Positions 55,802 through 64,000 of a stretch of 64,000 nt of DNA are shown here, one piece after another. The stretch comes from Combretum micranthum (taxonomy: Eukaryota; Streptophyta; Magnoliopsida; Myrtales; Combretaceae), in NCBI GenBank assembly GCA_024138025.1, contig JAMXBD010000695.1:558001-622000 (forward strand). The letters are read 5' to 3'. Within the stretch, counting starts at the first letter, position 1; each line of letters opens with the position of its first letter. Under the pieces are notes generated by a model that was not told where the DNA came from, did not search any database, and saw only the letters and a program-made list of their open reading frames with translations. A program made the position numbers and the translations under genes.

Positions 55802-56500
55802 AACGTGTGCTTCATGGCATTAGATGATGAGGTAAGTTCTCCATCTTCCCTTTCTTATGATGAAATGTGTGAAATGTATGGTAAAGTATGCAGTAAACTA
55901 ATAAAAATGGAGAAAAAGAATAGTATGCTTAAAACCTTAATGATGGAAGTACTAGAAGATTTTATAAATTTAGAATTAAGCATGAGGAGATTAAAATGGA
56001 AAATGAAAAGCTGCATGAAGAAATAAATATTTTGAAAATAGAAAAGGATAAGATAAATGAAAAATATAAGAAGTTAAAAGGCAAAAATAATGAATTAAGC
56101 AATATTAATGAAAAACTAACAATTGAGAATGAATTAATTGATCTTGAAGTTAAAACCATAAATAATAATGATAATGTTGCATGTACCAATAGCAATAATG
56201 AAATTTTAAAAGAGCTAAAAGAACTAAGAAATGAAAATAATATATTAAAAACTAGCTTAAATGATTCAAAAGCAACTATAGCCAAGTTCACCAAATGGAA
56301 AAAGAACTTGAACACACATCTTGGAAATCAAAGATGTGATTCAAACAAATATGGAATTGGCTATAACAAAGAAAGTAGTTGCAAGTTCTGTAAAACTCAG
56401 TTTGTGAGAGCCACTAATGGGACATACAACTACTATGACAAAACTTTTCATATTATACACAATTATGCAATAAGAAGAACCATGCATTTGAACTCATAAA
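55802..56500 (+). pseudogene. Copia gag-pol spacer: acidic and coiled-coil region
   Basis: 'CFMALDDEVSSPSSLSYDEM' at 55809 is followed by a Lys/Glu/Asn-rich predicted coiled coil (EKLHEEINILKIEKDKINEK and onward, 56000-56290) and a Cys-containing patch (SCKFCKTQFV). This long spacer between the zinc knuckle and protease is typical of SIRE-type copia elements. The open segment 55996-56496 is 167 codons and in a different frame from 55805-56023, so at least one frameshift intervenes. Confidence 0.75.
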
Positions 56501-56624
56501 AGTATGCTAGTTTGAATTCCCAAAAGAGAAATCCTTATTACACCTAACTAAAAAGGACCCAAACTTAAATGGGTACCAAAGAAAGAATATTCTATTTTGT
56601 AGGAATATTCAAGTGGAAACAACA

Positions 56625-56725
56625 AATGATACTTAGATAGCGGCTACCGTAGATGCATAACTAGAGATGTATCCAAGAGTTTAGATTTCCACAGTACTAA
56701 CAAGAAGGCAAAAGACACTATGGCA
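56625..56725 (+). pseudogene. Copia protease remnant, element truncated after it
   Basis: 56631-56660 reads YLDSGYRRCITRDVS, matching the copia protease block 'W.LDSG.SRHMTGD.S', with the upstream Trp replaced by a stop and key residues changed. Copia similarity stops around 56725 and chromovirus-like sequence follows, so integrase and RT are missing. Confidence 0.7.
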
Positions 56726-57185
56726 TAAGCTGATCAATTAACCAAGTTGGATCGTTCCTTAGTCGATCAATAATAACGCTCTCTATGTACAACCTAGCAA
56801 AGTCTTATAAAAGAATTTGAGATGAAAGCAAGGAGTCCTAGTCAGGATCATGACAAACCCGGACATAAGAATGATACATATATGAGGAGCTAACAAGAAA
56901 TTTTGGAGAAAAAGAGGCCCTTTGATGCTACATAACGAACGATCAGAGAGAACAATCCAATTTTGGAGAAACGATTAAGAGTGCCTCACGGATTTTCAAG
57001 AATGAGGAAGGCACAAGATAAACAAAGAAGGTGAGACTGATCAGAAAATGAGGACCATAGAAATTTCGAATGGAGATCAATTGTACTTAAGAATAATGAA
57101 CATTTATCGCATGATCTTTTGGAAATAATAAAACAAGTTGGGAGTTTGCGATATATTCTAAATCCTTATATAACGATTGGTTACG
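56726..57185 (+). other. Probable internal region of chromovirus D, left of nested LTR C
   Basis: Less AT-rich than its surroundings; no convincing protein match survives. It is assigned to element D because it continues, after removing LTR C and one copy of its TSD AGATC, into 60710-60955, which holds the recognisable 3' end of D. The junction with the copia fragment near 56725 was not resolved. Confidence 0.4.
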
Positions 57186-57190
57186 AGATC

Positions 57191-60100
57191 TGTCACGCCC
57201 CAGCGGGTACCCTAAACGTGACAGCCCGCCGTACGCAATATTAAAACTTAAGAATGACTACCTCAGTCACTCGAAAGCTTCCATATCGGTACAAGGCGTA
57301 CATTCACAACAAAGGGAGACCGGTGGAGTAATGCATTTTAAGACATTGGCAGCGGAACATGCAAAATAATACTTAATATATATATCATTGAAATAAAAGT
57401 CTTACAGCTTTTAAGGGGCATTCCCCCGATAATTCATAATAACATGGTTCTAAATATAACATAACTAAAGCTAGAAGATTTTAGAAGAAATCTACTCTAT
57501 AACTTCAAAATAGATTGCCTCCAAAAGTTTCTCAAAATAAGGATTCTACCCGGGAAATCAAGGTGGTCTCGGGTGCAAAAGATAATCCTGCAATATCAGA
57601 AGTCTATAGGAGTATAAGCATGACTAGCTTAGTGAGATATTCCTTACGCAATAGTACTCATAACAACAATCAAACAAGTTTATTAATCAAGCATATGAAT
57701 GCGACAACCATATGATCAAACATTACATACAACTATCCGGTTTCGTATGTTTGATGGATTTACCCCTCCATCGATGGTTAGGGAATGCTTTGAACTGGGT
57801 CCCGAACAACCTCCTTTAAGTTTGGCGTGTCTTGGGGTTCCAACGAACCGTACTACTAGTCCCCGGGCCTTCCATGCTCAAAGCGATCGGTCCGGCTTTG
57901 CTACACCTTGAGGCCGTATTCCCCGTACATCCTAACCCTCAAGATGTAGCTAGGCAGCTTACCTTTTCGGTCCCACGCTGAGGAGTAGTAGCAAAACTTC
58001 GAAATGATATTCTAAGTGATATGCATGAGCAATTTATTATATGAGGATTTCAATATGGCATTAAATCATTTAAAACGATCAAACAATATTTGCACACATA
58101 ACAATACATACATGGAAACATTTATATCAATCACAAACCGGGTTCCGATATACTTATCGTTCATTGATCGCACACAATGAATCACATACATAATTCCCAT
58201 AATATCCCACATGCATATCAATTTTATCTTTTCTACATCTAGTGCTCTATTCTACAAGCACATGCGCGAATACATAAGCATAAGGAACTCACTCGTCCAT
58301 AGCGATCTAGGAGTCAAAGTAATCCTCGGGGAAGACAAGATCGTGATCCTCGACACCTAAACAAAAGAAATACCCAACATGAGCATTTCATCCAAGATCT
58401 ATTCAAGTTCTAAACTTCTATCTTAAAGAATTCGTAAAAATCGTAAGGAATGGAAATTCCAACTTAAAATGGCCCTAACTTGCTCATTTTAACTCGGAAT
58501 TCCGCATATTATATACCTATTTCTACCTATTCGAAAAGATCTATCTATTTCTAAGGTTATTTTCATCAAAAGAAGTTATTTGGGTCTCGGAATAGCAGCG
58601 TACAGATTTGATACGAATTTTTCAAACTTCAAAACTAGAGTTTTCAAACATTTCTTCTCTCAAGGGCTTTTGTACAAAAGTATAGATATATTGTATGGTT
58701 GAAAAATCCCTTGAATACACATATATACTCACACCATAAGCATGAATTTAGTGGTGTTGTCTCAACAATGTTTTAGTAGTACAATATGTTTTGAAAGTGA
58801 GATAAGCTTAATTTTTGTAAAGAAATTAGTTTTGTTAAGAAAATTTCTTACTTTACTAAAAGTAAGCATCTCTTTCTTTTAACTCCATTTCTTAAATAAA
58901 AGTAGATTTAATCTCTTTCAAATTTCTACTACCTTATTTCTAATGTTTTGGAAAACATAATCTTTCTAAATGGTTATATCCACTTTTAAAAGAAATTATC
59001 TTATAAGTAAATTTTGAAAAACTTATCTTAGACTTTAGTGTTGGTGGAAAACTTTGACAATTGAATTTTAAGAAATCCTTTGTTTAGGTCTAAAGAAACT
59101 TCCTTATTTCCTTGAAAAGAGAATTTATAATAACTTTACTTTATGTATTTCTTGGTGAAAACCACATATTATTACTAAAACTTGAGCTAGCTTATCTAAC
59201 TTTAGAAGAATATTTGTTTAAGATAAATTTCAAACCTTTAAGGAAAATAACTTCTTATGTGACAAAGTTTATATTTAAAAAGAGTTCTTATTCTTACTTT
59301 AAGGAAACTCATTTCTATTATGATTGAGACAATAACAACATATTCATGTATGAATGAGAATATGTAACCATGAAAAATATAAAAACAACATGAATAAAAT
59401 AAATAAGAGCATAAAAGTAAAGTCAAGTATTGGGAACCTTAACTTCATCAAGGTATCCCGGGACTAAGAATGGACTAGTCCTCAAAGAAAAGAAAAGCAA
59501 AAGAAATAAAATTGTTTTGACTTGATATGGACAAGTCTAAAACTAGGAAGACTAGTCTTAATATTTGCATAAAACAAGTAAATAAATAAATTGCAAGACT
59601 TGAAAATAAATAAATAACAAGTGAGCTTATATGCTCTAAATAAATATATATACATAATACTTAGATAAGTTAGGTTAGAAACAATAATAACATAATAGTA
59701 ACATAAAGAAAACAAGAACATGAACAAAAACAAAACATGAATAAATTGTTGCTTCTTTAACTCAATGAGTCTAAGAAACATACACTAAACTCATGTTAAG
59801 TTGTATGAACATGAGAGAATATGAGAAACTTTTACCTAAAGTTTGAAGAAGAAAGGAATGGGTGGTAGTATTATGTGGGAATGGATTTTCTAAGGAAAAG
59901 AGAGAACTTGAGAGAGATGTTGGGAGAGGAATTTTGTGGAGTGATTTTGAGAGAGTTTTAGTATGAATTTTTGTTGTGTGAAAGAATGGAAGAGGAAGGG
60001 GATATTTATAGATTTTTGGAGTGGAAATTAGATGTAATTAAATAAAATGGAAAAGAAAATAAATTTTGATGCATTGGGGGAAGAGAGGCGCCGTTTTGCT

Positions 60101-60704
60101 TGTATAGGGGGGGAAAATTGATTTGTTTTGTTTGTTTTGTAATAAAAGAAGTAATGTGTAAAGTGTGATGTGATTAAAGTTGTATGGGGAAGGTAAATTA
60201 TAAGATATAGGTATGGTAGAGTGTAAGAAAAAGTAGAGATAGGTGAATAGTAATGAATAGTAGAAAAGTACTTATGAATAGTAGACTAGACAATTAAAAT
60301 ACCGGTAGTAAAGAAAATACGCGTAAAAGGCCTATATCTGTTATTTTTAGATACCGAAAAATTCTAAAACTGATATTTTTGAAAACCTTATATTTTTACG
60401 AATCTATTGGTGTTGTCGGAATATTTTTGCTATCCGGTGCTCCGAGGCACGGTTTTCGAAAACTAATCCCGATCGGATCCGAAAAACACTAGAAAAATTC
60501 GAATCTGATATTTTTAGGCTTCCCTATATTATTACGAACCATTTTCCACAATTATTTCAATTTTGTTTTCTAGGGTTTAAGAACACGGGATTGCCGAATC
60601 TAGATTCACTAGACTAAACATAGAACTAGGTTAATTTTAGGGTTTCGTTTCAACTTCCGGTTCTTAGGGTTTGCTAATATTATCGAAAAATCTAGGGGCT
60701 TACA
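57191..60704 (-). repeat. Solo LTR 'C' of the long-LTR gypsy family, TSD AGATC
   Basis: 3,514 bp. The plus strand begins TGTCACGCCCC and ends TAGGGGCTTACA. A perfect 5-bp duplication AGATC lies at 57186-57190 and 60705-60709. It is in reverse orientation relative to A, B and D. The TATA-like CTATAAATA is at 60011-60003 on the minus strand. The family block TTGGAA.TTCC / GTTAAAATGA(C/G) appears as its complement at 58464-58506, and 'gcattcccccgat' at 57419 mirrors 'gggggaatgcccc' in B. Short open frames (57515-57911) fall in LTR sequence and are not conserved. No internal region remains, so it is solo. Confidence 0.95.
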
Positions 60705-60955
60705 AGATCAGTTTCGAAGATAAAAGTTAGTACTCCTAAAAGAGGGTTTCACCCATAAGGAACACCCAGTACAACTTCTTAGCCAAAAGGTTCAAAAGAT
60801 GAGAAATAAGGAAATCAAGTAAGAGAAATCTTTTCCACAAAGAAGCAACATAAGGAACTTCGGACGAGGTGTAACCCCAAATACCCAAGTTGTTCGAAGC
60901 TGCAAATATAAATTTCCAAGTTTTGAGGACAAAACTTTCTTTAAGGGGGATAGGT
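60705..60955 (+). pseudogene. 3' end of chromovirus D: chromodomain remnant
   Basis: The plus strand reads VQLLSQKVQKMRNKEIK at about 60769-60819, the usual start of Tekay/Del-type chromodomains (consensus like 'L...VR.LRNKEI..VKV.W'). In a shifted frame near 60837-60854 it gives HKEAT (core '..EATWE'). Then 'KF.GQNFLKGG'-like text overlaps the polypurine tract, matching the C-terminal 'KFRG.N..KGG' of that lineage. Stops and frameshifts are present. The domain normally directs integrase to chromatin. Confidence 0.7.
60941..60954 (+). promoter_or_regulatory. Polypurine tract of chromovirus D
   Basis: TTAAGGGGGATAGG immediately before the TGTAAACCCCC start of the 3' LTR. Confidence 0.85.
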
Positions 60956-63900
60956 TGTAAACCCCCAAATTTTTGGAATCGGTTTAACCTAAAATCCTAA
61001 ACCAAAAGTCAACCAGAACTCTGAAGGTCAACAAAACCCTAGTTAGACGTGATAGCTTAAGCCCGGCAATCCCGAATAAGCAACTCGGTAAGAGTAAGTA
61101 GGAGTTTAGAATATAGAATAGTGCGTAATTATCTAAGGAAGCGTAAAAAGATCAGATTAGTAAAACCGCAACTCGTTTCAAACCCGATCAGACACGGTTC
61201 TTGAAAAACGTGTCCCGGAGCCCGGAGTAATAAAAACATTCCGAATATACCATTAGACTCGTAAAAACAGAAGATTTTCAAAAATATCAGTTTTATAATT
61301 TTTCAGCAAGTAAAAATAACAGATATCGCAATTATACACGTATTTTCTTACTACTGGTACTTTATTAGTCATATCTACTTTACATTATACTATTCATTAC
61401 CATCCTACACTATTTTTTTCTCTCTACTTTTTCTTACACCTACTCTTACAAACACCATAACATATAACCTTTACTTTTTACCTTTTCCATAACTTTATTT
61501 CACATATACCTTACTTATTATTACATTTAATCAATAAAAATATAAAAATTAAATCACTCCCTCTCTCTTCTCTATGATGGCCGGTGCCCCCCTCCCTCTA
61601 TCTCCCTTAATTTTGTTTTATTTTTCTTTTATTTATATCACTCAAAAATCGCTCCACATTTTCCCATAAATATCCCTTCCTCTTTTACTTCTTTCACACA
61701 TTTACTACCCACAAATTCTCTACAAAAACTCTCTCAAATTCTCCTCTCAAAACTCTCTTCAAATATCCTGCCAAAACTCTCTCAAAATAATTCCAAAACA
61801 ACTTCTACCTACAACAAAACCTATAACCACATAACACTACCAAAGTCATCTTTAGGTAAACTTTTCCTATTGTTTTCTTCTTCTCATGTCATGTAACTTT
61901 ACATGACCATAGTGTGAGTTTCCAAAGACTAAATGTTATGGAAGCTACATTATGTTAATGTATTGCTCTTATTCATGAAAATCTATTTATGTTTATGTTA
62001 TTATTTTTGTTCATATTATTGTCATTACATCTAAGTATTATTATCTATAATATATATACATATTCTTTAGCGCATATAATCTCACTTGCAATTTATTTAT
62101 TCCTTGTTATTTTAAGACTAGTTTCTAGTCTTAGACTTGTCCTCATCAAGTCAAAACAAATTTTTCTTTCTTTCATTTTATTTTTGTTGGGGACTAGTCT
62201 ACTTCTTAGTCTCGGGAGCCTTGAAGAAGCTAAGACCCCCAATACTTAACTTTATTATTTATGTTATTTTTGTTTGCTATTAATTCTCGTAAATCATGTT
62301 CATTTAAATGGTTGTCCAAAAAAATTTCAAGTTCTAAAAATAATTGACAAAAAGGAGATTTTATCACTTAGAAATAAGTTTATGTAAAGTATAAAATCTA
62401 TGGTTTAACAAAAATAAAGTCATTTCTTTTCAAGTTACAAAAAGAACCCACTATAATTTTAGAAACTACTTTTGCTATGAAAAGCTTCTTAAATCACTTA
62501 TTATTCCACTTTGTTTTTATAAAGAAAATAAATTTTTGGTACAAGAATGATTTCTATGAAAAACATAACATGAGGAAAGGGTGAGGAATTTTCAAATAAA
62601 GATCTTTGCAAACAAATTGTATGGGAAAAATAGCACTAATATGGAGAACTTAGAAAGAAGAAAATTTATTTTCAAAAAGGTTATTTAAAAATAATAAAGC
62701 AAGCATAAAACATCCTTAGAAAATAAAAGAAAAAAATATACATTTAAAAAAAAAGATTTACAAAATGAATTCTTGTAAACTATGTTTTTCTAAAAACTCA
62801 AAACTGATATTATTTTTACTCAAGAAACATGATTGGACAACAAACACTTGAGCATGAATAAATATGAGCCATGTAGCTAGAAAAAGAGGATTTTTCAACT
62901 ATATAGATAACTAAGTATTTATCAAGCAAATTTTGAATGATTGAACAAAAGTTGTTTTTAAGTTAGAAATTCGTGGTGAATTTTATTGCCACTTTTTCGG
63001 GGCCTAAATGGTTTAGTTTGACAAATATAGTTTTAGAAATGAATAGATCTTTTTGAGTAGGTAGAAATTGATATATTATATGCGCGATTCCGAGTTAAAA
63101 TGACCAAGTTATGGCCATTTTAAATTGGAACTTTCCTTTATACGAACTTTAACGTTCTTTTGACATTGTCTTGTCAAAATTCAAGACAATCATCAAGAAA
63201 TACTCATTGAGGGTATTTTCTTTGGCTAGGTGACTCCAAGGAAGGATACCTATATCCCGAAGAATATTTTGATTGAGTGGAGTGTGTGAACGACTCATCA
63301 GTATAAGAAGAATAGTCGACATGGCATCATGAGTTTATTTCCTTTAAATGCTATACTTGTTGTGCTTGTAATTTAGTTACATTAGAGTTAGGAAAAGACA
63401 AATGGATATGTATGTAAAATAATTCCTTGAAAGAATCTTAAGAATAGCAAGGCCGGAATTGATTTAAATGTTTGTTTTAGTATAGCACTTGCCTTATATG
63501 AGATTCTTTGATCGCCTTAAATTGGACAATAATAATGTTATGATATCATAAATAAATGGATCCATGCATACCATGAAGTGAGTCACATGGCATTTAGGTT
63601 ATTATCCTTGGGTGAGAAGGATAGTAAGCTCACGTCGAAAGCAACACTTGACGGAGTATCCGAAAGCGATTGCTTAGCGGCGTTATGGAAAAGGAAATGC
63701 TTGGCAGAAGATCCGAAAGCAAGGCTTAATTCAAGTAGACTTCATATGCTTGGTGATATTGATCGAAAGAATAAAACTTTTTACTAAAACTACTTGTTTT
63801 GAGGTTATGTATCACCAAACCCCAAATGGAGGGCGTAAATCCATTCAACATATAGTTCCCGGAAAACTATATGCCTTGTTTGCCCATGTGTATGTTGCAT

Positions 63901-64000
63901 TCCATTTGTTTGATTAAATAACTTGTTTGAAATTTTGTTACAAGAAGTTATTTATGGAAATAATTCTCACTAAGCCTGTTAACTTATACCCCCATAGATA
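60956..64000 (+). repeat. 3' LTR of chromovirus D (long-LTR family), cut by the window end
   Basis: Starts TGTAAACCCCCAAATTTTTGG. It is collinear with B: 'tccgaatataccattagactcgtaaaa', 'aaaaataacagatatcgca', a TATA-like CATAAATATCC at 61665-61675, a CT-rich leader, GAGTTAAAATGACCAAGTTA at 63092-63111, 'atggagggcgtaaatccattcaaca' at 63827, and 'ttatacccccatag' at the window edge. In B that last point is about 405 bp from the LTR end, so roughly 400 bp are missing here. Being preceded by a polypurine tract, it is a true 3' LTR and links the whole long-LTR family to a Tekay/Del-like chromovirus. Confidence 0.92.

Noticed and set aside
55962..56315. 117-codon open frame on the minus strand
   Set aside because: Antisense of the Lys/Glu-rich coiled coil of the copia spacer region.
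57515..57911. Two open frames, 66 and 70 codons
   Set aside because: They lie inside solo LTR C, without conservation in the other LTRs of the family.
63578..63787. 69-codon open frame with balanced codon use
   Set aside because: It lies inside LTR D; the corresponding part of A and B is not open, so it is chance.

Overview
The window looks like intergenic, repeat-rich chromatin from a large plant genome, probably a dicot. It is strongly AT-rich. Almost every recognisable feature is a plant-type transposable element: Ty3/gypsy chromoviruses with tRNA-iMet primer sites, Ty1/copia elements, long solo LTRs, a LINE remnant, and small TIR elements of hAT, Mutator and Tourist-like types. I found no intact host gene, rRNA, tRNA gene or CRISPR array. 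Because element ends and target-site duplications (TSDs) can be read directly, much of the insertion history can be reconstructed.

Layout. 1-1300: a minus-oriented long LTR cut by the window edge, then a more diverged fragment of a similar LTR end. 1381-2877: 3' end of a decayed copia element. 3851-6340: an inverted-repeat element containing a miniature LTR retrotransposon (TRIM-like) plus a third, inverted LTR copy. 7325-13023: structurally complete gypsy element 'Gypsy-1' (TSD CATTG, LTRs nearly identical, coding region broken). 13735-22262: a series of MITE/hAT/Mutator-like insertions in an old low-copy locus. 22633-26232: solo long LTR 'A'. 27040-29600: two SIRE/copia-like LTR remnants. 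32698-34449: solo LTR of another family. 35333-38763: solo long LTR 'B'. 39096-40160: L1-type LINE reverse-transcriptase remnant. 41210-42104: copia-like LTR with an internal 268-bp tandem duplication. 42785-48274: second gypsy element 'Gypsy-2', minus strand, TSD GAAGG, heavily decayed. 50857-53222: hAT-like element broken up by two LTR-type insertions. 53990-56725: 5' half of a SIRE-like copia element. 57191-60704: solo long LTR 'C' (minus), inserted in the internal region of a Tekay/Del-like chromovirus 'D', whose polypurine tract and 3' LTR (60956 onward) run off the right edge.

Two patterns stand out. First, one family of unusually long LTRs (about 3.4-3.6 kb) occurs five times, three of them as solo LTRs with 5-bp TSDs. 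This points to repeated LTR-LTR recombination that removes the internal regions. Second, three diverged copies of a non-TE segment (about 14990-16300, 18376-21890, and 42750-42784 joined to 48280-49215) appear to descend from a duplicated ancestral locus. Gypsy-2 has split the third copy precisely.

None of the elements seen can encode a full set of working proteins. Gypsy-1 is the closest. All boundaries and motifs were read by eye, without alignment software or database searches.
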